A stretch of 64,000 nt of DNA from Deltaproteobacteria bacterium HGW-Deltaproteobacteria-2 (GCA_002840505.1 PHBC01000005.1:186001-250000); one strand, 5' to 3'; positions 34,298-43,291 are shown, counted from the stretch's first letter. Program-made: numbers and translations. Notes: generated by a model not told the origin, from the letters alone.

Positions 34298-35020
34298 ATG
34301 CGTAGATTTATTATTTGTGTTTTTATTTTTCTGTTGGCTGTTCCGGCATGGGCTGCCCAGCCACAAACTGAAGACCAGAAAGCCCTTTACGCGCTTGGAG
34401 CTGATCTGGCTAAAAAACTGTCTATTTTTAACCTGTCTGCCGAGGAGTTTGACTTTGTCAAGCAGGGTATGAGCGATGCAGCTGCCGGTAAAAAGTTAGA
34501 TGCAGAACCGGAAGCCTATCAGCAAAGCATTGGTATTTTGTTTCAAACAAGAATGCTGGCCGCCGCGCAAAAGCAAAAAGAATTGTCCAAACCTTTTTTA
34601 GAGAAAGCAGCCAAGGAAAAAGACGCGCAGAAGATGGCCTCAGGTCTTATTTACCAGCCAATTAAGGCCGGAACCGGCGCTCAACCCAAATCCTCAGACG
34701 TCGTCAAAGTTCATTACACAGGCACTTTTATTGACGGCAAGGAATTTGACAGCTCTGTTAAGCGTGGTCAACCTTTGGAATTCCAGTTGGGACAGGTTAT
34801 CCCCTGCTGGACAGAAGGTCTCACGAAAATGAAAGTCGGCGGCAAGGCTAAATTAATATGTCCTTCGGATATCGCTTACGGCGATCAGGGTAGACCGCCT
34901 ATAGTTCCCGGAGGATCAACACTGATCTTTGAAGTGGAACTGCTGGATACTAAACATACTCCCGCAGCAGCTTCAACTACCAAGAAACCATCAACGTCCA
35001 AGGCAAAAGCAAAGAAATAG
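34298..35020 (+). CDS. FKBP-type peptidyl-prolyl isomerase, periplasmic (Mip/FkpA-like)
   Basis: A 240-residue protein. A signal peptide (residues 1-20, AVPAWA cleavage) is followed by an FKBP N-terminal helical dimerisation domain (about 25-105). The FKBP catalytic domain (about 120-215) carries VHYTGTFIDGKEFDSS, IPCWTEGLTKMKVGGKA and PSDIAYGDQG. It catalyses proline isomerisation in envelope protein folding. A Lys/Ser/Thr-rich tail closes the protein. ATG 34298 follows AAGGAG; the earlier in-frame ATG at 34277 is rejected because it would break the signal peptide. Confidence 0.92.
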   Translation: MRRFIICVFIFLLAVPAWAAQPQTEDQKALYALGADLAKKLSIFNLSAEEFDFVKQGMSDAAAGKKLDAEPEAYQQSIGILFQTRMLAAAQKQKELSKPFLEKAAKEKDAQKMASGLIYQPIKAGTGAQPKSSDVVKVHYTGTFIDGKEFDSSVKRGQPLEFQLGQVIPCWTEGLTKMKVGGKAKLICPSDIAYGDQGRPPIVPGGSTLIFEVELLDTKHTPAAASTTKKPSTSKAKAKK

Positions 35021-35045
35021 TTCGTTTTAAAAATCATATGAACGT

Positions 35046-35071
35046 AAGAGCGGGCTGAAAACCCGCTCTTA
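35046..35071 (+). terminator. Intrinsic terminator after FKBP gene
   Basis: AAGAGCGGG and CCCGCTCTT arms flank a 7-base loop, followed by ATT. The T-run is short. It lies immediately before the next promoter at 35072. Confidence 0.65.
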
Positions 35072-35100
35072 TTGACATATGAAGATGATTCTTCTATACT
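35072..35100 (+). promoter_or_regulatory. Consensus sigma-70 promoter for MoxR operon
   Basis: TTGACA (35072-35077), 17-bp spacer starting TATGAAG, TATACT (35095-35100), about 58 bp before the MoxR ATG. It abuts the preceding terminator. Confidence 0.8.
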
Positions 35101-35157
35101 CACACCCCACGGACAAATTCTTTATTATCTGTATAATTTCAGAAGGATTAAGTTATT

Positions 35158-36066
35158 ATGAAATATGAAAGTGTCGCGGATGTTCAGTCACGACTAATAA
35201 AGGCCGGATACATCCCCTCTAAAGAAATTGCTACAGTCGTTTTTCTGGCTGCGGCGACGCAAAAACCGGTTTTAGTTGAAGGGCCGGCCGGTGTCGGCAA
35301 GACAGAACTGGCCAAAGCCGTAGCCCGCTCTCTGGACCGGGAGCTTATTCGTCTCCAGTGTTATGAAGGATTGGATGAAGCCAAGGCTCTTTATGAATGG
35401 GAATATGCCAAACAGCTTCTTTATACCCAAATGGTTAAAGACCGGCTCAACGACATCATTTCTTCCGCTGCGACCCTAACTCAGGCAGTTGATCAGATAG
35501 CCGCTCAGGAAGACGCTTTTTTCTCTGACCGTTTCATTCAGTCCCGGCCGCTTCTGCAGGCCATCAGCTCGGAGAAACCAGTCGTGCTTCTTGTGGACGA
35601 AGTGGACAAATCCGATCCGGAATTCGAAGCGTTTCTGCTGGAGCTTTTAAGCGACTTTCAGGTTTCCATTCCCGAACTGGGCACCCGCAAGGCCATTCAG
35701 ATTCCTTTTGTACTTTTGACATCCAACAACTACCGCGATATGAGCGATGCGCTGAAACGCCGCTGTGTTCATCTTTACATCGATTATCCCGCACGGGACG
35801 CGGAGATTTCCATTGTCCGGCTCAAAATTCCGGGAATCGAGGAAAAACTCTGTAACTCATTGGTTGACGCGATCCGTAAAATTCGCACACTGAATTTGAA
35901 AAAAAGTCCCAGCATTTCCGAGACGATTGACTGGGCGCAATCGCTAATCGCTCTGCAGATCAACGAACTGACGCCGGAGGTTGTTTCGGAGACACTCAAT
36001 ATAATTTGCAAATACCAGATTGACATGGAAAAAGTTCGTAAAAATATAAATCGTATTTTGCAGTAG
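35158..36066 (+). CDS. MoxR-type AAA+ ATPase
   Basis: A 302-residue protein. Walker A GPAGVGKTELAKA (about 42-54), Walker B VVLLVDEVDKSDPEFE, sensor 1 LTSNNYRDMSDALKRR and a C-terminal lid are all in place. MoxR ATPases act with von Willebrand A domain proteins to insert metals or remodel enzyme complexes; the next gene encodes such a partner. Together with the CoxE-like VWA protein they resemble the CoxD/CoxE chaperone pair of molybdenum hydroxylases, but no such enzyme is in the window. Promoter directly upstream. Confidence 0.88.
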   Translation: MKYESVADVQSRLIKAGYIPSKEIATVVFLAAATQKPVLVEGPAGVGKTELAKAVARSLDRELIRLQCYEGLDEAKALYEWEYAKQLLYTQMVKDRLNDIISSAATLTQAVDQIAAQEDAFFSDRFIQSRPLLQAISSEKPVVLLVDEVDKSDPEFEAFLLELLSDFQVSIPELGTRKAIQIPFVLLTSNNYRDMSDALKRRCVHLYIDYPARDAEISIVRLKIPGIEEKLCNSLVDAIRKIRTLNLKKSPSISETIDWAQSLIALQINELTPEVVSETLNIICKYQIDMEKVRKNINRILQ

Positions 36067-36077
36067 ATTAAAAATGT

Positions 36078-37457
36078 ATGGTCAAACTCATTCAACAATT
36101 TGTGTCCTGCTGTCGTGCGGCGGGAATGCGTGTATCAACTTCGGAAGTCCTCGACAGTCTCAACCAGATGAAATTGATTAATCCGACCGATGAGTCGCAA
36201 TTCCGGTCTCTGCTTCGCGCCAATTTTGCCAAAAGTATGCGCGACGTGCAGCACTTCGACCGCCTCTATCATCTCTTCTTTCATGAAATGCGCATGGATA
36301 CTGCCGATATTAAACAGGCGGCCTCTTATTCCGAGCAAATAAAAAAAGCCGCGGAAATTCTCAAACAAATGCCGCATGATGATACTGTTTACGACGCCGT
36401 CGTGGACTTTATGCAGGGCAATCCCATGGCACTTCTCAAGGAAATGCGCCGGATTCAAACGGAAGAAGAAGTGACCATGTTGCGCTTTAACCTGGGGCCT
36501 TTGGGCAATCGCCTCAACGTGATGATCCAGATTAATAAAGCTGCATCCGCCGCTAAAGATCTGGTAGAGGACAACTACGCGAAAACTGATTCAGTCGCCG
36601 GGCGCGAACTTGCCGCCTATTTCGAAGAACGCGTGGCTGCCGCCCGCTCCATTCTTGCCTATGAACCACATCCGGGAGATTCCGGCACCAGAACAACCAA
36701 AACGGAAGAACAAAAACTCAAAGGGCTGGGCGAAAAATCATTTTCTTCTTTTACCCGCGAGGAATTGGAAGAAATGCGTGAAGCAATTGATAAGCTGGTC
36801 CGCAAATTAAAAAACATTGTCAGCCGCCGGTATGCTGTCCGCAACAGAGGAAGTATAGATGTCAAAAAAACTCTGCGCGCTTCGGCCAAATACAATGGCG
36901 TTCCGGTGGAGATCAAATACCGACGCAGGGCAAAACGCAAAAGCCGAATTGTCACATTGTGCGATGTATCCGGTTCAGTTTGGGCGGCAGCGCGTTTCAT
37001 GCTTAATCTGCTTTACTCCTTGCAGGATTGCTTTGACAAAGTTAACAGCTTTGTCTTTATTGATCAGTTATCGGACGTAACTTCCATATTCGAAGAAAAT
37101 GAAATTAACGAGGCGATTCGTCTGGTGCTGGAGAAATCTGATGTGAATTACAACGCATCAACCGATTACGGCGAAACTTTTCGCAATTTCAAGAAGGATC
37201 ATATGGATCTTCTGACCAAGAAGACAACGCTGATAATTGTCGGTGATGGGCGCACCAATTATATGAATCCCGAAGACGCGATTCTCGGCCAGATGCGGGA
37301 GAAATGTCGTAGAGTTATCTGGCTCAATCCAGAGCAGGAAAATCTCTGGGGCTCCGGTGACAGCGAAATCAGGTCTTATACGCCTCACTGTCATGAGGTG
37401 CGCCAGTGCCGCAACGTCAATCAATTATTTACTTTCATCGAGGAGCTGGTTTTATAA
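36078..37457 (+). CDS. VWA-domain protein, CoxE-like
   Basis: A 459-residue cytoplasmic protein. The C-terminal half (about 290-455) is a VWA domain with an intact MIDAS motif DVSGSV (about 297-302) and later Thr and Asp (STDYG and VGDGRTNY). The N-terminal half is helical. It starts 11 bp after the MoxR stop. It should act with MoxR in ATP-driven maturation of an unknown enzyme. Confidence 0.85.
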   Translation: MVKLIQQFVSCCRAAGMRVSTSEVLDSLNQMKLINPTDESQFRSLLRANFAKSMRDVQHFDRLYHLFFHEMRMDTADIKQAASYSEQIKKAAEILKQMPHDDTVYDAVVDFMQGNPMALLKEMRRIQTEEEVTMLRFNLGPLGNRLNVMIQINKAASAAKDLVEDNYAKTDSVAGRELAAYFEERVAAARSILAYEPHPGDSGTRTTKTEEQKLKGLGEKSFSSFTREELEEMREAIDKLVRKLKNIVSRRYAVRNRGSIDVKKTLRASAKYNGVPVEIKYRRRAKRKSRIVTLCDVSGSVWAAARFMLNLLYSLQDCFDKVNSFVFIDQLSDVTSIFEENEINEAIRLVLEKSDVNYNASTDYGETFRNFKKDHMDLLTKKTTLIIVGDGRTNYMNPEDAILGQMREKCRRVIWLNPEQENLWGSGDSEIRSYTPHCHEVRQCRNVNQLFTFIEELVL

Positions 37458-37458
37458 A

Positions 37459-38583
37459 ATGAATACTATCGCATCAGAAAAATCTTACAGTTGGATATCT
37501 CGCTTTGCCATCGAACACATCGCTTCACGCTCAGATTTACAGACAATTCAGAATTTCCCTCAGGACATCTGGCAGAAAATGGGTGAAGCCGGATTTTTTA
37601 AAATAGGAATAGCGCCGGAGTACGGTGGCAGCGGTGGCGGATTCAAGCAACTTACCGAAGCGGGCGAAGTTTTCGTTCGCAGTGGTTACAATATGGGGCT
37701 GGCACTGTCATGGCTGTACCAGCAGATTATTGCCCTGCGCGTTATCTCTGCTTTTGGCAATGAGAAACAACGAAAGCAATATCTGCCGCTGATGGCTCAG
37801 GGAAAGTTAATCGTGTCCTTTGCCGTTTCCGAACCAAAGCACGGAGCGCGTCCCAAATTACTGACCTCTACAGCAGTGCCTGACGGTAATTTCTATAAAA
37901 TCAATGCGGACAAAATTTATTTAACCAACGCGCCGATTGCCGGACTTTTCATTGTCATAGCGATAACCGGTGAAGAGAAAGGACAGAAAAAATTCAGCGC
38001 CTTTCTGGTTTCGACTAATGATAATGGAGTTATCGTCAAACCACAGATGAAATTCGACTTCCTAAAACCTGCACCGCACGGCGGAATTAAATTAAATGAC
38101 TGCCGTATGCCTTCTTCTGCCATTTTGGGTGAAAAAGACACCGCTTATACGAATATTGTCATACCATTTAGTGATGCGGAAAGTGTTGTTCTGATGGGCG
38201 CAGTGACAGGCGGAATGGGTGCTGAACTTATGGAATTAATCGTGGAAAGTGAAAAGCGCAACATTAATAAAGATAAACTTTTGCAAAGCGAAGTGGGAGC
38301 TTTAGATTCCCTGCTGGAAACAATGCGCGCCATTGCCCGCGATGCAGCGCAAAAGCTGGACGAACACGATAGCGCCGCTGTACCTCTGATAGTCACATTC
38401 AAAGAACTGGTTGCCGGTTTTCAATTGAGGATATCTGCCGCGGTTGCTAAATGGGAAATCAAAACAAAAGAACGTTATAATGTTCTTCAGACAGACATCA
38501 ACGTTCTGGGAGCGCTGCAGGAAAAAACCTTACAGGATAAGCAGGCAAAGCTGGGCGACGAACTGCTACACGGAGCCAGATAA
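37459..38583 (+). CDS. Acyl-CoA dehydrogenase-like flavoprotein, shortened
   Basis: A 374-residue protein with the acyl-CoA dehydrogenase N-terminal and middle domains (APEYGGSGGG; FAVSEPKHGARP in place of the usual T-E-P-x-x-G-S-D). The C-terminal helical domain is short and lacks the usual Y-E-G-T segment carrying the catalytic Glu. It begins 1 bp after the VWA gene, so it is the third gene of the MoxR operon. Either a divergent dehydrogenase or a non-catalytic relative. Confidence 0.7.
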   Translation: MNTIASEKSYSWISRFAIEHIASRSDLQTIQNFPQDIWQKMGEAGFFKIGIAPEYGGSGGGFKQLTEAGEVFVRSGYNMGLALSWLYQQIIALRVISAFGNEKQRKQYLPLMAQGKLIVSFAVSEPKHGARPKLLTSTAVPDGNFYKINADKIYLTNAPIAGLFIVIAITGEEKGQKKFSAFLVSTNDNGVIVKPQMKFDFLKPAPHGGIKLNDCRMPSSAILGEKDTAYTNIVIPFSDAESVVLMGAVTGGMGAELMELIVESEKRNINKDKLLQSEVGALDSLLETMRAIARDAAQKLDEHDSAAVPLIVTFKELVAGFQLRISAAVAKWEIKTKERYNVLQTDINVLGALQEKTLQDKQAKLGDELLHGAR

Positions 38584-38619
38584 AAAATCTGGCCGGAAAA
38601 TGAAAAATGAAGGTTTTTG

Positions 38620-38880
38620 TTATTTAATTTCGTCGATCCACTTTATTATGGATTTGTTGAGAATAAGGCTGTCTTTTTTTTCTGTTATTTTTGTAGATAA
38701 CTTGAAAGACTGCATCTGCTCTTGATAATTAATTTCCACGTCATTTATTAATACAAAAGCTTCATTGGTGCTTTTAATTATATCAAAGAGCTTTTGTCCT
38801 GGTAAAACATTAATAGAGCATTTTATGGAAGTGCCATCCGTGCAAATAATAGTTGTTTGCTTTTTTTGCATTTCTATCAT
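38620..38880 (-). CDS. Small cytoplasmic protein, DUF6812-like
   Basis: An 86-residue protein with a strand-rich pattern: TIICTDGTSIKCSINVLPGQ, then LFDIIKSTNEAFVLINDVEI. This resembles small families with a T-x-x-G-x-x-I-x-x-x-V-x-x-x-P-G-x-x-L-x-D layout. AAGGAGGAGG eight bases before the ATG gives a strong start. Function unknown. Confidence 0.6.
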   Translation of the reverse strand: MIEMQKKQTTIICTDGTSIKCSINVLPGQKLFDIIKSTNEAFVLINDVEINYQEQMQSFKLSTKITEKKDSLILNKSIIKWIDEIK

Positions 38881-39340
38881 TCTTATCGCCTCCTCCTTGC
38901 CTTACACCAGTTTATTAATCAGCCATTTTTGATAATATCTTGTTTAAACCTCAGGAAAGATGGAATTTTACAAATTTTATTCTTACTTATGCTTTTTACT
39001 ATACCGCAAATTAAGTCTATTTCAAGTAAATTATTATCGGATGTTTTGTTTTATGAAAAGATATACCGGTGAATAGAAAAACTGGATTTGGGAAGGGCAA
39101 GGTATCATATATAGCGACTGGTTTTTCTTTATTTTAAATTATTGTCAGACAGTGCAACCCGGCATATGAATAGATATACGCCGGGTTGCTTGCAGGTCTA
39201 ACGCTTCCAAGAGGGGGGATAAAAATGGACAGCATTAGGTGGTGACATAATCATGTATGCATAGCTTTTATAATGTTGTTTACGGCTTTCTTTATTTTCC
39301 TCCAAGGTGTATTATCAATACACCTACAAACATTAAATCA
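38881..39340. other. 460-bp intergenic region
   Basis: A+T-rich. The only clear structure is GCAACCCGGC (39154-39163) pairing with GCCGGGTTGC (39180-39189), a perfect 10-bp stem located 150 bp past the activase stop on the minus strand. No T-run follows, so it is only a possible terminator or RNA 3' stabiliser for the long minus-strand operon. No gene seen. Confidence 0.5.
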
Positions 39341-40132
39341 TTATTTGCGACGCTGAGCAAAGACAGCAGCACCCAAGGCACCGATTATTTGCGGGTCAAC
39401 GGGCAGAGGTGTTACTTCCATATTGATGACTTTGGTGAGCGCTTTGATCAAACCATGGCTTTTGGCACATCCGCCGGTTACGGTCACCTGGGGGCGCATA
39501 CCAATACGTTTAAGCAAAGAAAAGCAACGTTTGGAAACAGCCGTCTGGATGCCGGCGGCGATGTCTTCTGGTGGATTACGGCGGGCCAGAAGACTAATGA
39601 CTTCGCTTTCAGCGAAGACACTGCACTGGGCCGTGACGGGAATAATCTTTTTAGCCTTTAAGGAGAGGTCTGAAAATTCATCAAGATCCATACGGAAGAT
39701 GCGGCTCATCGCTTCGAAAAAGCGACCGGTCCCGGCTGCGCACTTGTCGTTCATAGCGAACTCCAGCACAGAGCCGTCGCCGTCGATGGAGATGGTCTTA
39801 ACATCCTGTCCGCCGATATCAACAATAGTTTTGATGGCCGGTGCGCAGGAAAATGTTCCCATCGCGTGACAACTGATTTCCGAAATATTTTCATTGGCAA
39901 AGGCCACTTCGTTGCGGCCATAGCCGGTGCCGACCAAGTAGGTCAGATTTTTGTAGCTGCCGATGTCCGGGACCTGGGCACAGGCCTTTTCCAGTGCCTG
40001 TATGGAAGTAACTTCCGGGTCTATCTCGCTGGGCACGATGATGCTGGCAACCATATTGCCGTTTTCATCCAATATTACCGCTTTACCAGTGGTGGAACCT
40101 ACATCGCATCCACCAAAATATTTTTTCGTCAT
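39341..40132 (-). CDS. 2-hydroxyacyl-CoA dehydratase/reductase activase (HgdC/BcrA-type ATPase) 3
   Basis: A 263-residue ASKHA-fold ATPase. It has GGCDVGSTTGKAV (phosphate 1), VDIGGQDVK (phosphate 2) and the two cysteines that hold a [4Fe-4S] cluster at the dimer interface: Cys131 in NDKCAAGTGRF and Cys170 in TAQCSVFAESE. It pumps single electrons to the dehydratase/reductase using ATP. It is the last gene of the 58-39 kb run, after the Fe-S protein that may feed it. Confidence 0.9.
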   Translation of the reverse strand: MTKKYFGGCDVGSTTGKAVILDENGNMVASIIVPSEIDPEVTSIQALEKACAQVPDIGSYKNLTYLVGTGYGRNEVAFANENISEISCHAMGTFSCAPAIKTIVDIGGQDVKTISIDGDGSVLEFAMNDKCAAGTGRFFEAMSRIFRMDLDEFSDLSLKAKKIIPVTAQCSVFAESEVISLLARRNPPEDIAAGIQTAVSKRCFSLLKRIGMRPQVTVTGGCAKSHGLIKALTKVINMEVTPLPVDPQIIGALGAAVFAQRRK

Positions 40133-40174
40133 GTTTATTCTTCTCCCTGTTATTATAATATTATCCTGTTGTAT

Positions 40175-41485
40175 TTATAGATCCAGCATCCAACCCTTAC
40201 CCTGTATTCGGGCAATGCTTCTGGCTGAAGATAGAAATGAGGATCTGAAAATATTACTCATAAGGGCCTGCTTAACCGGAGTCAGCTTCAGAAAAGCCCC
40301 AACGAATGTTCTCATATAGTCCTGGGTTATACTCATGGGATTATCGAATAGTTGATTCTGCAGTGTGCCGCGCTCGAGCGCTGCCAACATAGTCACCTCG
40401 AAAAGAGATTCCGGGTGTAAAACCTTACTTTCCCGCGGTATCATTTCCATTGCCTTGAAGGAACATTTGGCAATACATACTCCGCAACCCACGCATATAT
40501 CGGTATTCAGCTTGCAAGTTTTCTTTTTCATATTTTTGGGATCATTTGCAGATACCAGGCTCAAGGCATTTACAGGACATACTTTGACGCATTTTCCGCA
40601 CCCAGTGCACTTGCCTGCATCAATCTTGGAAATGAAATTGGAAGTAACGACGCAATTCTGATATCCGTACTTGGTCAATCCGCCTAAAAAGTTGCAGCAA
40701 CACTTGCAGCAGTGACAGATGGCCACGGGATTCTTTTTAGTATTGACGGCGCAGAAGACGAGACTATATTCCTTTGACCGGGCGAAATTGTCCAGCATCT
40801 CGGATTTCGTGACTTTGCGCGCAAAGTTGTTCCTTATGCCATAATCTGCTCCGATTCCTAAAAGACTGCAGCAATCCGTGGGTGCATCGCATCCCCTGGT
40901 TCCGTTATGCAGTTTTTCGCTTCTGCAGGAGCAAAGACCGATGGCCCACTTATCAGTGCTTTCAATTAGCGATGAAGCTTTCTCGTAATCGAAGAATTCC
41001 GTGTGACTGTCAGCCGTAATTGATTCTTCGACGGGAATAACGCGAAGCGCGGAGACCTTTTCATTGTTTGAAAAATTAGCTGCGTGTACGGAGCCGAAGT
41101 ATTCGTGAAAGAGATCGGCCATTCTCTTCTTGTTGAGATTGTTGTCGGTCCTCATCATGGTAAATTCGAATATTCCTATAGCTATAGGCCAGGGCATATA
41201 GTAGTACCGGCCATGTTTTTCGTTCCATGTGTCCATGACAAGCCCCTTCCTGCACAGACTATCTAATATGTTTTGCAGGCTGGTCTTCTCGATTTTGGTG
41301 ATTTGTGAGATTCTTTCCAGCGTCGAGAGAGTATAGGGCATCTTTACCACGACATCAGCCTCATCAGTGGTATAAAGCTCTTTCAAAATGCTGTGCCAAG
41401 TTTCATTCCAAGGTGCCTTCACATGCAGGTTATCTATCTTTTCCCCAAGCTTACGATAAATATGGCCATCATCGGTAATGTGCAT
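40175..41485 (-). CDS. Cys-rich 2x[4Fe-4S] ferredoxin-like protein with HTH-like N-terminus
   Basis: About 436 residues. Two ferredoxin motifs are present (CTGCGKCVKVCP near 295 and CVGCGVCIAKC near 332). They are preceded by two unusual Cys clusters: LCSCRSEKLHNGTRGC...CC near 185-208, and ICHCCKCCCNF near 257-266. The N-terminal 100 residues read like a winged-helix (TLSTLERISQITKI). It probably supplies low-potential electrons to the neighbouring activase or dehydratase. ATG 41485 has AGGAG upstream; TTG 41491 is too close to it. A deleted copy of this gene remains at 43191-43249. Confidence 0.78.
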   Translation of the reverse strand: MHITDDGHIYRKLGEKIDNLHVKAPWNETWHSILKELYTTDEADVVVKMPYTLSTLERISQITKIEKTSLQNILDSLCRKGLVMDTWNEKHGRYYYMPWPIAIGIFEFTMMRTDNNLNKKRMADLFHEYFGSVHAANFSNNEKVSALRVIPVEESITADSHTEFFDYEKASSLIESTDKWAIGLCSCRSEKLHNGTRGCDAPTDCCSLLGIGADYGIRNNFARKVTKSEMLDNFARSKEYSLVFCAVNTKKNPVAICHCCKCCCNFLGGLTKYGYQNCVVTSNFISKIDAGKCTGCGKCVKVCPVNALSLVSANDPKNMKKKTCKLNTDICVGCGVCIAKCSFKAMEMIPRESKVLHPESLFEVTMLAALERGTLQNQLFDNPMSITQDYMRTFVGAFLKLTPVKQALMSNIFRSSFLSSARSIARIQGKGWMLDL

Positions 41486-41527
41486 ATGCAAGTCTCCTAT
41501 ATTGAACTAAAGAAGCAACAATCCTCG

Positions 41528-43048
41528 TTATTGATCAATTGGCTTAGCCTTCATAACGTTTTCCATGAAAAAATCAACCTGCCGCATCATGTTTTCGTGA
41601 GAGACAATGCGCTCGTCGGAAAGATCGTAATCCAATACAAGCAAAGGAATGCCTTTCTCCCGACATTTTTCGCGCAGTATTCCGTTCATTGCCTGACCAC
41701 CCTTACAGCCCACGTGATTGGAAACCCAGACCATATCCAGATCGAACTGCTTGACCATGCGGAATATATCTTCCAGATAGTTTTCGGCCGGACCTCGGGT
41801 ATGGCGAACCATCGGACCCTGCATGATGGTCTTTCCCCAGCCTTTGACCATAGTCTCGGGTGAAGTTGTGTCAATTGGTTCATGATGATTATAGGTCATG
41901 CTATCGTTAATAAGAAAAATGCCGTATTTCTTTTCAGCCCATATAAAAATGTCACTGAAATGCAAAAAGGGCGGATTCCAGAGAACTGCCCTGTACCGCT
42001 CGTTCTTCTTGGCAGGAATATTGTTTTCCAGATTTTTTCGCGCCATTTTCACGAGCTTTTCGTAGTGCTGAATTGAAGCAGGATCACCGGCGGAAACGTT
42101 GAAATGCCACAGGTGACTCAACCACACTGCTATGCCTGCCACAGGGGAAGGCCTTTTCCTACTCATTTCCCATAACTCCATTTCAAGTTCCAGCATGCGA
42201 TTGCGTCCTTCAAAGAACCGGCGCATACGATTCCAGTCCATGCGTTTAGGGGTGTGTTTTTCCAGAAAGCCGATCATACCCATAACGTCTTTGGCGAAAA
42301 GTTGTTCTGCGCGCTCGTTGTAGAAATTATAGGGAGCATCCAGCCGGTAGGTGGGGATATCACCATATGCCCGCTGGATGAAGGCATAAGAAGCCGCTCC
42401 TGCATCGCAGGGCAGGTTAGAACTCACCATGGCCACGCCCTTGGGCGTATGACCTTTAAGAACCATACCTACAGTTGCCTTGGGCAAACTGCATGCATCG
42501 GGATTCATGCCAGAGTTTTCCGCCTCATCAATGTATTTTAAAGTGCCGTCCGATACCAGAATGGGCAGGATAATGCCCCAGAGTTCAAGCATGTAACAGT
42601 TCAAGCCCATTCCACGTGCGATATCATAAGGGACAAGGTCCTCAAAAATAACTAGATTCTCAGCATCCCACAGCATATTCCGCAGTTCATTAATAACACC
42701 TAATGTTACAGAGTGAACCGTTATGCAAATTGCATCATGATAAATACCTGTATTATCTCGCGCCGCACGATTGGCCAATCCGTTAACACGAATCAGTATC
42801 AGTATCCACGGATGTTTGATCAGCTTACGAATAAATGTAATAGGACCGAGCTTGAAAATGGAATACAATATCCATTGAATAATTGCCGCCCAGTTCATGA
42901 TCCAGTATTTCGTAAAAACAAGAGCCTCCCTGGGATGCGGCGCACTGAAATAATATCCGATAAGAGATCTTTTAAAAAAACCTTTCGACAATTCCGGCAG
43001 ACGCATGATTGTATTTCTGGTATTATCAAAAACAGTATTGAGCTTCAC
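41528..43048 (-). CDS. 2-hydroxyacyl-CoA dehydratase/benzoyl-CoA reductase-type subunit (alpha, copy 2)
   Basis: A 506-residue HgdB/BcrB-family (HGD-D) protein starting with GTG after AGGAGG. Conserved Cys blocks include LNCYMLELWG, NPDACSLPKA, SSNLPCDAGA and NHVGCKGGQAMNG; some of these would ligate the [4Fe-4S] cluster. The N-terminal 100 residues are an extension with aromatic-rich amphipathic stretches not seen in typical members. It is a close paralogue of the 43292-44812 product along its whole length. It follows the duplication scar and precedes the Fe-S protein. Cytoplasmic, CoA-thioester substrate, identity unknown. Confidence 0.82.
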   Translation of the reverse strand: MKLNTVFDNTRNTIMRLPELSKGFFKRSLIGYYFSAPHPREALVFTKYWIMNWAAIIQWILYSIFKLGPITFIRKLIKHPWILILIRVNGLANRAARDNTGIYHDAICITVHSVTLGVINELRNMLWDAENLVIFEDLVPYDIARGMGLNCYMLELWGIILPILVSDGTLKYIDEAENSGMNPDACSLPKATVGMVLKGHTPKGVAMVSSNLPCDAGAASYAFIQRAYGDIPTYRLDAPYNFYNERAEQLFAKDVMGMIGFLEKHTPKRMDWNRMRRFFEGRNRMLELEMELWEMSRKRPSPVAGIAVWLSHLWHFNVSAGDPASIQHYEKLVKMARKNLENNIPAKKNERYRAVLWNPPFLHFSDIFIWAEKKYGIFLINDSMTYNHHEPIDTTSPETMVKGWGKTIMQGPMVRHTRGPAENYLEDIFRMVKQFDLDMVWVSNHVGCKGGQAMNGILREKCREKGIPLLVLDYDLSDERIVSHENMMRQVDFFMENVMKAKPIDQ

Positions 43049-43069
43049 GTAAGCCTCCTTATGAATTCA

Positions 43070-43190
43070 TTATTTGCCCATGCTTTCAATAAACGCCTGT
43101 ACGAAGCTGACCTTCACCGCCAAGACGATATTCCCGCTCCACCTTGAGTACCGGTTTGCCCTTTTCACGCAATGCGGTTACCAACGGCAT
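43070..43190 (-). pseudogene. Remnant of beta-subunit gene 3' end
   Basis: This segment aligns with the last about 130 bp of the intact 378-residue beta gene (44834 onward). It includes the stop codon, the MGK end and the blocks matching GCCTGTACG, AGCTGACCTTC and ATTCCCGCTCCA. A 9-bp gap and several substitutions are present. The start and more than 85 percent of the gene are missing. It lies where a full beta gene is expected, upstream of alpha copy 2. Confidence 0.8.
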
Positions 43191-43249
43191 GGCATCTTTA
43201 CCACCACATCCACCTAATCAGGAGTATAAAGCTCCTTGGTAATGTGCAT
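43191..43249 (-). pseudogene. Remnant of Fe-S protein gene 5' end
   Basis: From the ATG at 43249 the first 13 bp match the start of the intact Fe-S gene (41485). A deletion of about 91 bp follows, then a stretch matching 41336-41382 (ATCTTTACCAC, ATAAAGCTC). The Shine-Dalgarno region (AGGAGACTTGCAT on the minus strand) is kept. It joins the beta remnant through a short shared GGCATC, consistent with a microhomology deletion. Confidence 0.8.
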
Positions 43250-43291
43250 ATGCAAGTCTCCTATATGGAACTAAAGAAGTAATAATCTTCT

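Noticed and set aside
39154-39189. 10-bp-stem hairpin as an operon terminator
   Set aside because: Lacks a T-run on either strand; kept only as a structural note.
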